Shown here piece after piece: positions 26,370 to 35,334 of a stretch of 64,000 bases of DNA (position 1 is the stretch's first letter; each line of letters starts with the position of its first letter). The stretch spans positions 1-64,000 of the forward strand of contig NZ_JBHSHD010000016.1 of the NCBI RefSeq assembly GCF_042652785.1, given 5' to 3'. Both the position numbers and the translations under genes were made by a program. Source of the DNA: Dokdonella_A ginsengisoli. Its GTDB lineage: Bacteria; Pseudomonadota; Gammaproteobacteria; Xanthomonadales; Rhodanobacteraceae. The notes below the pieces were generated by a model. That model worked only from the letters and a program-made list of their open reading frames with translations, did no database searches and was not told where the DNA came from.

Positions 26370-27070
26370 GCCGGCCTGGAGGCGCAGGCGAGATAGTTGA
26401 CCGCGACGCTGCCGGTCAGCCAGGCCTTGCGCGTGAGCGGGTTGTAGGCGAGTCCGGACAGGCCGTCGAGCACGAGGCCGGCGGCGCGCAGGTCGGCGGC
26501 CATCTCGCTGGGCTTGATGAATTGCGCGTAGTGGTGCGTGCCGCGCGGCAGCAGGCGCAGCACGTGTTCGGCGCCGAGGATCGCCGCGCCGAAGGCGAGC
26601 GGCGTGCGGTTCAGCGTCGACAGGAACAGCCTGCCGCCCGGCTTCAGCAGCGTCGCGCAGGCGCGGATAACGCTGGCCGGATCGGGCACGTGCTCGAGCA
26701 TTTCCATGCAGGTGACGACATCGAACTCCGCCGGCGATTCCTCCGCCAGCGCCTCGACGCTGATTTCGCGGTAGTCGACCGACAAGCCGCTCTCGTGCAG
26801 GTGCAGGCGCGCGACGTCGAGCACGCCGGAGGCGAGATCGATCGCGGTCACCGCGGCGCCGGCACGCGCCAACGCCTCGCTGAGCAGGCCGCCGCCGCAG
26901 CCGACGTCGAGCGCGCGCGCGCCTTTCAGCGCAGCGCGTTCGGCGACGTAGCCCAGGCGTACGGGATTGAGATCGTGCAGCGGGCGCGATTCGCCGTCCG
27001 GATCCCACCAGCGCGAGGCCAGGCGATCGAACTTGGCGGTTTCGGCGCGATCGACATTGACGGCGTTCAT
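26366..27070 (-). CDS. ubiG: Ubiquinone O-methyltransferase UbiG
   Basis: About 234 aa. The start is ATG at 27070, because GGGAG lies 8 nt upstream; a GTG six nt further up is too close to that site. Motifs are FDRLASRWWDPDGESRPLHDLNPVR, the SAM loop LDVGCGGGLLSEALAR, DVVTCMEMLEHVPDP, and the late HHYAQFIKPSE. It methylates two hydroxyls in ubiquinone synthesis at the membrane surface. It overlaps the phosphatase gene by 4 nt and follows the deaminase gene by ~118 nt. Confidence 0.94.
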   Translation of the reverse strand: MNAVNVDRAETAKFDRLASRWWDPDGESRPLHDLNPVRLGYVAERAALKGARALDVGCGGGLLSEALARAGAAVTAIDLASGVLDVARLHLHESGLSVDYREISVEALAEESPAEFDVVTCMEMLEHVPDPASVIRACATLLKPGGRLFLSTLNRTPLAFGAAILGAEHVLRLLPRGTHHYAQFIKPSEMAADLRAAGLVLDGLSGLAYNPLTRKAWLTGSVAVNYLACASRPA

Positions 27071-27188
27071 CGGCACGGCTCCCAGGTCCTGTCACTCGCG
27101 CTCGCGCGCTTTCTCCCGCTTCGCCGCTGCGGCGACCGGCTCGCGGCGACCGCGACGACGATCCGGAGCGTGGCGCAGACGACGCGCA

Positions 27189-28505
27189 TCAGGCTTCCGC
27201 GATGCGCTCGCGCCAGCGCTGCGCCTTGCCGCGCAGTTCGGCGACGTCGAGGTCGGTCAGGGCGCGCTCGTGCAGTTTGCGCCGGCCGGCGATCCAGACG
27301 TCGCTGACCTGGTTGCGCCCGGTCGCGTACACGAGCTGCGAAATCACGTGGTACATCGGCTGCGCCTCGATCGCGTCCAGGCGCACCGCGACGAGGTCGG
27401 CCTGCTTGCCGGGCTCGATCGAGCCGATGCGCGACTCCCAGCCGAGCGCCCGCGCGCCGCTCAGGGTGGCGGCGCGCAGCGTGCTGGCGGCGTCGAACGC
27501 GGCGGCGTCGCCCGCCACCGCCTTGGCCAGCAGCGCCGCCGTGCGCAGCTCGCCGAACATGTCCAGGTCGTTGTTGCTGGCCGCGCCGTCCGTGCCGATC
27601 GCCACGGTGACGCCGGCGCGGCGCAGCTTCTCGGCGGGGCAGAAGCCGGAGGCGAGCTTGAGGTTGGATTCCGGGCAGTGCACGACCGAAACGCCGGCGT
27701 CGGCGCAGGCGGCGATCTCCGCGTCGATCAGCTGCGTCATGTGCACGGCGATCAGGTGGTCGTTGACCAGGCCGAGCGCCTGCATGCGCGCGAACGGGCG
27801 CGCGCCGCGCTCGCGCCGGGCCTCCTCGACCTCGTGCGCCGTCTCGTGCAGGTGCAAGTGCACCGGCAGGTCGAGCTGGTCGGACAGCAGGCGGATGCGC
27901 TCGAAACTCTCGTCGGCGACGGTGTACGGCGCATGCGGCGCCCAGGCGGTGCCGAGCAGCGGCTCGCCCTTGAATTCGTCGTGCACGGCCAGCGCGCGGT
28001 CGAAGTACTCGTCGCGGGTGGCGGCCCAGGCGCTGGGGAATTCGATGATCGGCAGGCCGATCATCGCGCGGAAACCCAGGCGGCGGTACGTCGCGGCCTG
28101 CACGTCGGGAAAGAAGTAGTTCTCGTTGCAGCAGGTGGTGCCGCCGCGCAGCATCTCGGCGACCGCCAGCTCGATGCCGTCGCGCACGAACTCCGGCCCG
28201 ATCGCCTTCGCCTCGGCCGGCCAGATGTGCTCCTGCAGCCAGCGCATCAGCGGCAGGTCGTCGGCGAGCCCGCGCATCAGGGTCATCGGATTGTGCGCGT
28301 GCGCGTTGACCAGGCCGGGGATCAGCGCGTGCTCGGACAGCTGCAGGTGTTCGCGCGGCGCGTAACGCGCGCGGGCTTCCCCGATCGGCAGCACGGCGAG
28401 GATGCGCTCGCCGTCGACGGCGACCGCGTGGCCTTCCAGCACCACGCCGTGCGGTTCGACCGGAACCAGCCAGCGCGGTTCGAGCAGGAGATCGATGGGT
28501 TGCAT
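27189..28505 (-). CDS. mtaD: 5-methylthioadenosine/S-adenosylhomocysteine deaminase (TRZ/ATZ family)
   Basis: About 438 aa from the ATG at 28505 (MQPIDLLLEPRW). An ATG further upstream would be encoded by a repeat element, so it is not preferred. Amidohydrolase metal motifs are VNAHAHNPMTLMRG, HLHLHETAHE, VHCPESNLKLASG and IGTDGAASNNDLDMF. Similar enzymes deaminate methylthioadenosine, S-adenosylhomocysteine or related adenosines; the exact substrate is not fixed by sequence. It heads the conserved block with ubiG and the MupP-like phosphatase, as in Pseudomonas. UbiG releases S-adenosylhomocysteine, so the pairing makes sense. Confidence 0.85.
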   Translation of the reverse strand: MQPIDLLLEPRWLVPVEPHGVVLEGHAVAVDGERILAVLPIGEARARYAPREHLQLSEHALIPGLVNAHAHNPMTLMRGLADDLPLMRWLQEHIWPAEAKAIGPEFVRDGIELAVAEMLRGGTTCCNENYFFPDVQAATYRRLGFRAMIGLPIIEFPSAWAATRDEYFDRALAVHDEFKGEPLLGTAWAPHAPYTVADESFERIRLLSDQLDLPVHLHLHETAHEVEEARRERGARPFARMQALGLVNDHLIAVHMTQLIDAEIAACADAGVSVVHCPESNLKLASGFCPAEKLRRAGVTVAIGTDGAASNNDLDMFGELRTAALLAKAVAGDAAAFDAASTLRAATLSGARALGWESRIGSIEPGKQADLVAVRLDAIEAQPMYHVISQLVYATGRNQVSDVWIAGRRKLHERALTDLDVAELRGKAQRWRERIAEA

Positions 28506-28514
28506 GCAAAAGGC

Positions 28515-28599
28515 GGGCTGAGGGCTGAGGGCCAAGGGCTGAAAACCTCAAGCTACGTGGGACCGCTGTTCAGCCCTCAGCTCCCGGCCCTCAGCCCTC
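28515..28599. repeat. Heptad GGGCTGA inverted-repeat element, copy B
   Basis: The left arm holds GGGCTGAGGGCTGAGGGCCA then AGGGCTGAA; the right arm (28569-28599) holds TTCAGCCCTCAG then GGCCCTCAGCCCTC. The arms can pair. The element fills the gap between efp and mtaD, both on the minus strand. It is the same layout as copy A at 17446-17549, between two co-directional genes and just upstream of the second. Confidence 0.75.
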
Positions 28600-28602
28600 G
28601 CT

Positions 28603-29169
28603 TCACTTCACGCGCGACATGTACTCGCCGGTGCGCGTGTCGACCTTGATCTTCTCGCCCTGCGCGACGAACAACGGCACGCGCACGACCGCGCCGGTCT
28701 CGAGCTTGGCCGGCTTGCCGCCGCCGCCGGAGGTGTCGCCGCGCACGCCCGGATCGGTCTCGGTGATCTCGAGTTCGACGAAGATCGGCGGCGTCACGGT
28801 CAGCGGAGCGCCGTTCCACAGGGTCATGATGCAGGTCTCGTTGCCCTTCAGCCACTTCGACGCATCGGCCATCGCGGTCTCGTCGGCGGCGAGCTGCTCG
28901 TGCGTGGAGGGGTCCATGAAGTGCCAGAACTCGCCGTCGGAGTAGAGGAACTCCATGTCGGTATCCATCACGTCGGCAGCCTCGACCGAATCGGTCGACT
29001 TCATCGTCATTTCCTGCGTGCGGCCGTTCTTGAGATTGCGGAACTTGACGCGCGTGAAGGCCTGGCCCTTGCCGGGCTTGACGTACTCGGTGTCGACGAT
29101 CGTGCACGGATAGCCGTCCACGATGATCTTCTGACCGTTCTTGACGTCGTTCATGCCATAGCTGGCCAT
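28603..29169 (-). CDS. efp: Elongation factor P
   Basis: A 188-aa protein, the usual EF-P length. The modification loop is VKPGKGQAFTRVKFR with Lys34, the residue that receives beta-lysine in the EpmA/EpmB pathway. The S1-like third domain ends with KVDTRTGEYMSRVK. EF-P rescues ribosomes stalled on polyproline. The enzyme that makes the beta-lysine donor, EpmB, is encoded divergently at 29241, with a 71-nt gap between the starts, so both probably share control. epmA is not in the window. Confidence 0.97.
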   Translation of the reverse strand: MASYGMNDVKNGQKIIVDGYPCTIVDTEYVKPGKGQAFTRVKFRNLKNGRTQEMTMKSTDSVEAADVMDTDMEFLYSDGEFWHFMDPSTHEQLAADETAMADASKWLKGNETCIMTLWNGAPLTVTPPIFVELEITETDPGVRGDTSGGGGKPAKLETGAVVRVPLFVAQGEKIKVDTRTGEYMSRVK

Positions 29170-29240
29170 GGGGTCTCCTGAGGTTCGGTTCGGGCCGCGA
29201 CAGCGGCTAGAATGGAAGGCTGAGAATCAGATAGCCGTTT

Positions 29241-30245
29241 ATGATACCCGCAATGCCGCTGCCCGCGCAGCCGCGCCGCTGGCAGCAGATCTGGCGCGAG
29301 GCCGTCACCGATCCCGTCGAGCTGCTGCGGCTGCTCGACCTCTCCGCGCACGCAGCCGACCTGCTGCCGCCGGCCGATACCGGCTTCGCCCTGCGCGTGC
29401 CGCGCGGCTTCGTCGCGCGCATGCGCCGCGGCGATCCGGCCGATCCGCTGCTGCTGCAGGTGCTGCCGCAGGCGGCCGAGCTGGGCGAGGTACCCGGCTT
29501 CACGCGCGACGCGGTCGGCGACCTCGGCGCACGGGCGGCGAACGGCCTGCTGCACAAATATGACGGCCGCGCGCTGCTGATCGCCACCGGCTCCTGCGCG
29601 GTGCACTGCCGCTACTGCTTCCGCCGCCACTTCCCGTACGCCGAGGAGACCGCCGCGGCGAACCGTTGGCAGCTCGCACTCGGGCACCTGCGCGCGGACG
29701 CGTCGATCGGCGAGGTGATCCTGTCCGGCGGCGACCCGCTCTCGCTGTCGACGCCGAAACTGGCCGAACTGACGCAGGCGCTCACGTCGATCCCGCACGT
29801 GCGCCGGCTGCGCATCCACACCCGCCTGCCGGTGGTGCTGCCCGAGCGCGTCGACGCCGAGTTCGGCGGCTGGCTCGCCGCCCTGCCGCTGCAGAAGGTC
29901 GTCGTGCTGCACGCCAATCATCCGCAGGAGATCGACCCGGCCGTCGCCGACGCCTGCGCGGCGCTGCGTGCCGCCGGCGCGACCGTGCTCAACCAGGCAG
30001 TGCTGCTGCGCGCGGTCAACGACGACGCCGACGTGCTGGCCGCGCTGTCGGAGCGGCTGTTCGAAGCCGGCGTGCTGCCCTACTACCTGCACCAGCTCGA
30101 CCGCGTCGCCGGCGCCGCGCATTTCGAGGTTCCGGACGACGCCGCGCTGGCGCTCGTCGACGCCCTGCGCGCGCGGCTGCCGGGCTACCTGGTGCCGCGG
30201 CTGGTGCGCGAAGTCGCCGGCGCGCCGTCGAAACTTCCTGTGTAA
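29241..30245 (+). CDS. epmB: EF-P beta-lysylation protein, lysine 2,3-aminomutase EpmB
   Basis: A 334-aa radical-SAM protein. The iron-sulfur motif CAVHCRYCFRRHFPY has Cys119, Cys123 and Cys126. Family features include DPVELLRLL at the N-terminus, RVPRGFVARM, ILSGGDPLSL and NHPQEIDPAV. The length matches EpmB rather than the longer catabolic KamA. It isomerises lysine to (R)-beta-lysine for EF-P Lys34. It is divergent from efp. The start may be ATG 29241 or ATG 29253; neither has a clear ribosome-binding site. Confidence 0.95.
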   Translation: MIPAMPLPAQPRRWQQIWREAVTDPVELLRLLDLSAHAADLLPPADTGFALRVPRGFVARMRRGDPADPLLLQVLPQAAELGEVPGFTRDAVGDLGARAANGLLHKYDGRALLIATGSCAVHCRYCFRRHFPYAEETAAANRWQLALGHLRADASIGEVILSGGDPLSLSTPKLAELTQALTSIPHVRRLRIHTRLPVVLPERVDAEFGGWLAALPLQKVVVLHANHPQEIDPAVADACAALRAAGATVLNQAVLLRAVNDDADVLAALSERLFEAGVLPYYLHQLDRVAGAAHFEVPDDAALALVDALRARLPGYLVPRLVREVAGAPSKLPV

Positions 30246-30459
30246 GTGCGGTACCGGCGCGTCGCTTCGACGCGTCGATGGAAAAGCTTCGGCGAATCCG
30301 GTAGAACGCAGGCATCGAAGGGCCGACGCTCGCTCCGCGGTCCGACGTTCCGTCTTCACGTCATCTTCGCCTCCGCAAGGTATCGCGGTCGCGCGGTCCG
30401 GCACGGCGGGACGCCCGCAACGATTGTTCCGCTCATCGCCTCCCTGACCGCCCTGCCCG

Positions 30460-32532
30460 ATGACCCGATCCGACTCCATCATCAAACTGCTGCTGGTCGA
30501 CGACTCGGTCGACGACGCCGAGCAGATCATCAGCATGCTGCGCAACGGCGGCATCGCCGTGCGCCCGGCACGCGCCGCCAGCGAAGCGCAGCTCGAGGCC
30601 GCGCTCGAACAGCAGACGCCGGACCTGATCATCGTCGACCTCGGCTGCCGCGAACTGACCCTGCCGCAGGTGCGCGAGATGGCCGAGCGCGGCGGCCGCG
30701 ACGTCGCGCTGATCGCCGGCGGCAGGGAACTGACCCGCGAGACGATCATCCAGGCGTTCCGCGACGGCGCGCGCGCCGTCGTGCTGCGCGAGTCGCAGGA
30801 ACTGGTGCAGATCGTCGTGCGGCGCGAGTTCGACTCCCTGAGCATGCGCCGCAGCGTTCGGCGCCTGGAAGCGGCCCTGCGCGAATCCGAGCGCCGCTGC
30901 GAGGCGCTGCTCGACTCCTCGCGCGATCCGATCGCCTTCGTGCACGAGGGCATGCACGTGCGCGCCAACCGCGCCTATCTGGAAATGTTCGGCCACGACA
31001 GCTTCGAGGACATCGAGGGCATGTCGATCCTGGACATGATCGCCGGCGAGGACGCCGACGACTTCAAGGCGCTGCTCAAGCGCCTGTCGAAGGGCGAGAA
31101 GCCGCCGCAGCGGCTGAACCTCAAGGCCAAGCGCGGCGACGATTCGACGTTCGACGCGACAATGGAGTTCGCCGAGGCGAGCTTCGAAGGCGAACCCTGC
31201 CAGCAGATCACCTTCCGTCGCCAGGTCGCCGACGCCGCGCTGGAACAGGAACTGGACGCGCTGCGCTCGAAGGACCTGATCACCGACCTGTACAACCGCC
31301 AGCACATGATCGCGCAGATCGAGCGCGCCGCCGCCGCGGCGGCCGAGGGCGCGGGCGACCAGGCGCTGCTGCTGATCGAGCCAGACAACTTCAAGCAGGT
31401 ACTCGACACGATCGGGCTCGGCAACGCCGACGTGCTGCTCGGCGACATGGCCGCGCTGCTGCGCAGCCTGGTCGGCGAGCACGACACCGCCGGGCGCATC
31501 GCCGACCACACCTTCGGCGTGCTGGTCGGCGCGCGCGACAGCGAGGCGACGCAGACGCTCGCCGACAAATTGCGCAACGCGTTCGGCGAACGCATCTTCG
31601 AGGTCGGCCGCCAGTCGATCAGCCTGACCGTCAGCGTCGGCGGCGCACTGATCGGCGAGCGCAACGCGAGCGCCGACGGCGTGCTCGGACTGGCGCAGTC
31701 CACGCTGCGCGAGGCGCAGAGCAGCGGCGGCAACCGCGTGCGCGTGGTCGATCCTTCCGAACAGGACAAGGCCGCCGCCGAGACCTCCCGGCACTGGCTC
31801 GAGCAGATCGACCGCGCCCTGGCCGGAAACGGCTTCGTGCTCTACTACCAGCCGATCATCAGCCTGCACGGCGCCGACGGCGACTTCTACGAGATCCTGC
31901 TGCGCATGCGCGGGCCGCAGGGCGAGATCGCGCCGAGCCAGTTCCTGCCGGTGGCCGAACATCACGGCAAGATGCCGGCGATCGATCGCTGGGTGATCGC
32001 CAACGCGATCCGCGCGATCGCCGAGCGCGAGCGCGCCGGGCACCGCACGACGTTCTTCGTCAAGCTCGCGCCGCAGTCGCTGGACGATCCGACCCTGCTG
32101 CCGTGGATCGCGCAGCAGCTCAAGAGCTCACGCCAGCGCGCCGACTCGCTGGTGTTCGAGATGCCCGAAAGCAAGGTGGTGACGAACCTGAAGCCGGCGC
32201 GCGCCTTCCTGAAAGGGCTGGAGCAGCTGCGCTGCGGCTTCGCACTGGAGCAGTTCGGTTCCGGCCTGAACTCGTTCCAGCTGCTCAAGCACATTCCCGC
32301 GCACTATCTGAAGATCGACCGCAGCTTCATGGCCGAACTGCCCAAGCACAAGGAAAACCAGGAGCGCATCAAGGACATCTGCGAGCAGGCACACCACGCC
32401 GGCAAGCTGACCGTCGCCGAATTCGTCGAGGACGCGGCGAGCATGTCGATCCTGTTCAACTGCGGGGTGAACTTCGTGCAGGGCAACTTCCTGCAGGAGC
32501 CCGAAAAAGTGATGGCCCAGGGCGCCGCCTGA
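30460..32532 (+). CDS. fimX: FimX/Filp-like c-di-GMP receptor with REC, PAS and degenerate GGDEF and EAL domains
   Basis: A 690-aa protein, nearly the length of P. aeruginosa FimX. A receiver-like domain spans ~8-125 (LLLVDDSVDDAEQI), PAS ~145-255, GGDEF-like ~270-425, EAL-like ~445-685. The GGDEF signature is lost (GVLVGARDSEA at that site). In the EAL domain the motif is EILLRM (Glu478) and the key DDFG is LEQFGSG (Glu597-Gln598), so neither cyclase nor phosphodiesterase activity is expected. FimX and Xanthomonas Filp have the same losses and bind c-di-GMP through the EAL domain to control type IV pili with PilZ. No pil genes are adjacent. It is the best candidate pilus-control gene in the window. 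Confidence 0.85.
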   Translation: MTRSDSIIKLLLVDDSVDDAEQIISMLRNGGIAVRPARAASEAQLEAALEQQTPDLIIVDLGCRELTLPQVREMAERGGRDVALIAGGRELTRETIIQAFRDGARAVVLRESQELVQIVVRREFDSLSMRRSVRRLEAALRESERRCEALLDSSRDPIAFVHEGMHVRANRAYLEMFGHDSFEDIEGMSILDMIAGEDADDFKALLKRLSKGEKPPQRLNLKAKRGDDSTFDATMEFAEASFEGEPCQQITFRRQVADAALEQELDALRSKDLITDLYNRQHMIAQIERAAAAAAEGAGDQALLLIEPDNFKQVLDTIGLGNADVLLGDMAALLRSLVGEHDTAGRIADHTFGVLVGARDSEATQTLADKLRNAFGERIFEVGRQSISLTVSVGGALIGERNASADGVLGLAQSTLREAQSSGGNRVRVVDPSEQDKAAAETSRHWLEQIDRALAGNGFVLYYQPIISLHGADGDFYEILLRMRGPQGEIAPSQFLPVAEHHGKMPAIDRWVIANAIRAIAERERAGHRTTFFVKLAPQSLDDPTLLPWIAQQLKSSRQRADSLVFEMPESKVVTNLKPARAFLKGLEQLRCGFALEQFGSGLNSFQLLKHIPAHYLKIDRSFMAELPKHKENQERIKDICEQAHHAGKLTVAEFVEDAASMSILFNCGVNFVQGNFLQEPEKVMAQGAA

Positions 32533-32562
32533 GCGGCGACGGCCCCGGGCCGGGACGCGGGA

Positions 32563-33441
32563 TCAGGCCGCGGCGCGCAGCGCGGCGACGCGCTCGGGAA
32601 TCGGCGGGTGGCTCATCAGCAGGCGCGCAATGCCGCCCTCACCGGAGATGCCGAACGCCTGGATCGCCTTCGGCAGCGTGCTCTCGCCGTGGTTGCCGGC
32701 CAGGCGCTCGAGCGCCGAGATCATCTTCTGGCGGCCGGCCAGGTGCGCGCCGCCGGCGTCGGCACGGAACTCGCGCCAGCGCGAGAACCACATGACGATC
32801 AGCGAGGCGAGAAAGCCCAGGCCGATCTGCAGGGCGATGACGATCGCGAAGTAGGCGAAGCCGTTGCCGCCGTCGCGGTTGCCGCTGATGGCGCGGTCGA
32901 TGACGGTACCCAGCACGCGCGCGAAGAAGATCACGAACGTGTTCAGCACGCCCTGGATCAGGGTCATGGTGACCATGTCGCCGTTGGCGATGTGGCTGAC
33001 CTCGTGGCCGAGCACGGCCTCGACCTGGGCGCGGTCCATGCTCTGCAGCAGGCCCGTGCTGACCGCGACCAGCGAGTTGTTCTTGCTCATGCCGGTCGCG
33101 AACGCGTTCATTTCCGGCCCTTCGTAGACCGCGACCTCGGGCATGCCGATGCCGGCCTGCTCGGCCTGGCGGCGCACGGTGTCGAGCAGCCAGGCTTCGC
33201 TCTCGTTGCGCGGCTGCGTGATGACCTCGGCGCCGACCGAGCGCTTGGCGATCCACTTGGACATCGCCAGCGAAATGAAGGAGCCGCCCATGCCCATCAC
33301 GGCGGACATGATCAGCAGGCCCTGCAGGTTGATGCCGCCTTCCCGCTGCGTGTAGACGTCGATGCCGGTCAGCTTGACCACGATGGTCAACAGCAGCATC
33401 ACCGCCAGGTTGGTCAGGACGAAAAGAACGATGCGCAACAT
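32563..33441 (-). CDS. htpX: Membrane protease HtpX
   Basis: A 292-aa M48 protease. Two N-terminal transmembrane segments (IVLFVLTNLAVMLLLTIVV and the LLIMSAVMGMGGSFISLAM region) precede the zinc motif HEVSH (His146-His150). Two more hydrophobic segments follow, with a downstream Glu ligand in WREFRADAGGA. It degrades misfolded inner-membrane proteins and is heat- or envelope-stress induced in relatives. The upstream gap has palindromes (33463-33566). It converges with the fimX-like gene, with a 30-nt gap. Confidence 0.95.
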   Translation of the reverse strand: MLRIVLFVLTNLAVMLLLTIVVKLTGIDVYTQREGGINLQGLLIMSAVMGMGGSFISLAMSKWIAKRSVGAEVITQPRNESEAWLLDTVRRQAEQAGIGMPEVAVYEGPEMNAFATGMSKNNSLVAVSTGLLQSMDRAQVEAVLGHEVSHIANGDMVTMTLIQGVLNTFVIFFARVLGTVIDRAISGNRDGGNGFAYFAIVIALQIGLGFLASLIVMWFSRWREFRADAGGAHLAGRQKMISALERLAGNHGESTLPKAIQAFGISGEGGIARLLMSHPPIPERVAALRAAA

Positions 33442-33462
33442 GGTCTACCTCGACTCCGATTC

Positions 33463-33566
33463 GCCAATTCGATTGGCCCGCACCCGAAGCCGCCGCGGAA
33501 CGCGGCGCTTGGACATCGCTGTGGATAGGTTCCCCGACAGGCTTTTTAAAGCCTATCCTGTTTCAA
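33463..33566. promoter_or_regulatory. Palindrome-rich divergent control region between htpX and gluQ
   Basis: The gap holds GCCAAT-TCG-ATTGGC (33463-33477), then a larger inverted repeat GGATAGG (33523-33529) with CCTATCC (33552-33558), enclosing a second one, AGGCTTT-TT-AAAGCCT (33539-33554). On the minus strand TTGAAA lies at 33566-33561, which could be a -35 for htpX. These are direct observations; the binding proteins are unknown. Confidence 0.35.
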
Positions 33567-33633
33567 TCGCGATCACGAGCCGGACCTTGGACCTCGATCG
33601 ACGTGGCAGGTTCCGCAGCGGAACACGCCATCC

Positions 33634-34524
33634 ATGACGATCCATCGCGGCCGCTTCGCGCCGTCGCCGAGCGGCCGCCTGCATTTCGGCTCGCTGGTGG
33701 CCGCGCTGGGCAGCTGGCTGTTCGCGCGCGCCGCCGACGGCGAGTGGCTGGTCCGCGTCGAGGACTTCGATCGTGAACGGGTCGTTCAGGGCGCGACCGA
33801 AGACATCCTCGCGACGCTGCAGGCGTTCGGTTTCCAATCCGACCGGCCGGTGATCCGTCAGAGCGAGCGCGACGCGATCTATCGCGCCGCGCTCGAGCGG
33901 CTGCGGCGGCAGGATCTGGTCTATCCGTGCTGGTGCAGCCGCAGCGACCTGGCCGCCGCCGGCGGCATCCATCCGCCGCAGTGCGTCGCTGGCCCGGACC
34001 CCGTGCGTCCACCCGCATGGCGCCTGCGCGTGCCGGACGAGACGATCGAATTCGTCGACGGCGTCCAGGGTCCGCAGCGGCAGGATCTTCGCCGCGAGGT
34101 CGGCGATTTCGTGGTCTGGCGGGTCGAGGACACCACCGCCTACCAGCTCGCCGTGGTGGTCGACGACGACGCGCAGGACGTCACCGCGATCGTGCGCGGC
34201 GCGGATCTGCTCGATTCCACGCCGCGGCAGATCCTGCTGCAGCGCCTGCTCGGCCTGCCGCAGCCGGAGTACGCGCACCTGCCGCTCGCGCTCGGCGCGG
34301 ACGGACGCAAGCTGAGCAAGCACGACCGCGCGCTGCCCGTCGACGCATCCGATCCGCTGCCGTCCCTGCGCGCGGCCTTGCAGTTCCTCGGCCAGCCGGC
34401 GCCGCATGCACGCAACGTGCGGACCCTACTCTCCGCGGCGCTCGCCGCCTTCGATCCCGGCCGCATCCCGCGCACGACCGCGGCACCGGCGCCGTTTGCG
34501 GCGCTGCGGAAGGACGTTTGCTGA
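33634..34524 (+). CDS. gluQ: Glutamyl-Q tRNA(Asp) synthetase
   Basis: A 296-aa protein similar to the catalytic half of glutamyl-tRNA synthetase without the anticodon-binding domain. RFAPSPSGRLHFGSLVAALG carries the HIGH-like motif, RVEDFDRERV the Glu-binding motif, YPCWCSRSDL with a later Cys the zinc site, and GRKLSKHDRA the KMSKS-like motif. It attaches Glu to queuosine at the wobble position of tRNA-Asp. GluQ often follows dksA; here it lies upstream of phaB with a 69-nt gap and may share its transcript. Confidence 0.94.
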   Translation: MTIHRGRFAPSPSGRLHFGSLVAALGSWLFARAADGEWLVRVEDFDRERVVQGATEDILATLQAFGFQSDRPVIRQSERDAIYRAALERLRRQDLVYPCWCSRSDLAAAGGIHPPQCVAGPDPVRPPAWRLRVPDETIEFVDGVQGPQRQDLRREVGDFVVWRVEDTTAYQLAVVVDDDAQDVTAIVRGADLLDSTPRQILLQRLLGLPQPEYAHLPLALGADGRKLSKHDRALPVDASDPLPSLRAALQFLGQPAPHARNVRTLLSAALAAFDPGRIPRTTAAPAPFAALRKDVC

Positions 34525-34593
34525 CGCCGCGGGCACAATCGAAACGGACACTGCCTGCGTCCCCACCCCAACGAAAGCGAAGGAGCAAGACTC

Positions 34594-35334
34594 ATGACGA
34601 CGCGCGTCGCCCTGGTCACCGGCGGTACTGGCGGAATCGGCACGGCCATCTGCCGGCATCTCGCGAAACTCGGCCACAAGGTGGCCACCAACTATCGCGA
34701 CGAGACGAAGGCCCGGGCCTGGCAGGAGGCGCAGCGCAAGGACGGCTTCGAGTTCGCGATCGCTCCCGGCGACGTGGCCGACGCGGCGGCGGCCGAAGCC
34801 ATGGTGCGCGAGGTCGAGAAGCAGCTCGGCCCGATCGACATCCTGATCAACAACGCCGGCATCACGCGCGACACCACGTTCCACAAGATGAACGCGCTGC
34901 AGTGGCAAGAGGTCATCAACACCAACCTCGGCTCCTGCTTCAACGTGACGCGCCCGGTCATCGACGGCATGCGCAACCGCAAGTGGGGCCGCATCGTGCA
35001 GATCAGCTCGATCAACGGCCAGAAGGGCCAGTACGGACAGGCCAACTACGCCGCCGCCAAGGCCGGCATGCACGGCTTCACGATCTCGCTGGCGCAGGAG
35101 AACGCGAAGTTCGGCATCACGGTGAACACGGTCTCCCCGGGCTACGTCGGCACCGACATGGTCATGGCGGTGCCGGAAGACGTGCGCGCGAAGATCGTCG
35201 CGCAGATTCCGCTCGGCCGCCTCGGCGAACCGGACGAGATCGCCTATGCCGTCGGCTTCTTCGCCGACGAACGCGCGAACTGGATCACCGGCGCCAACCT
35301 CGCCATCAACGGCGGCCAGTACATGGGTTGGTGA
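34594..35334 (+). CDS. phaB: Acetoacetyl-CoA reductase, copy 1
   Basis: A 246-aa short-chain dehydrogenase. Markers are the NADPH loop VTGGTGGIGTAICRHLA, NNAGITRDTTFHKM, the catalytic Ser in QISSINGQKGQYGQ, and YAAAKAGMHG with catalytic Tyr and Lys; it ends INGGQYMGW. It reduces acetoacetyl-CoA to (R)-3-hydroxybutyryl-CoA for polyhydroxybutyrate. AAGGAG precedes the ATG by ~8 nt. It lies upstream of phaR and a second paralogue; phaC and phaA are not in the window. Confidence 0.93.
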   Translation: MTTRVALVTGGTGGIGTAICRHLAKLGHKVATNYRDETKARAWQEAQRKDGFEFAIAPGDVADAAAAEAMVREVEKQLGPIDILINNAGITRDTTFHKMNALQWQEVINTNLGSCFNVTRPVIDGMRNRKWGRIVQISSINGQKGQYGQANYAAAKAGMHGFTISLAQENAKFGITVNTVSPGYVGTDMVMAVPEDVRAKIVAQIPLGRLGEPDEIAYAVGFFADERANWITGANLAINGGQYMGW

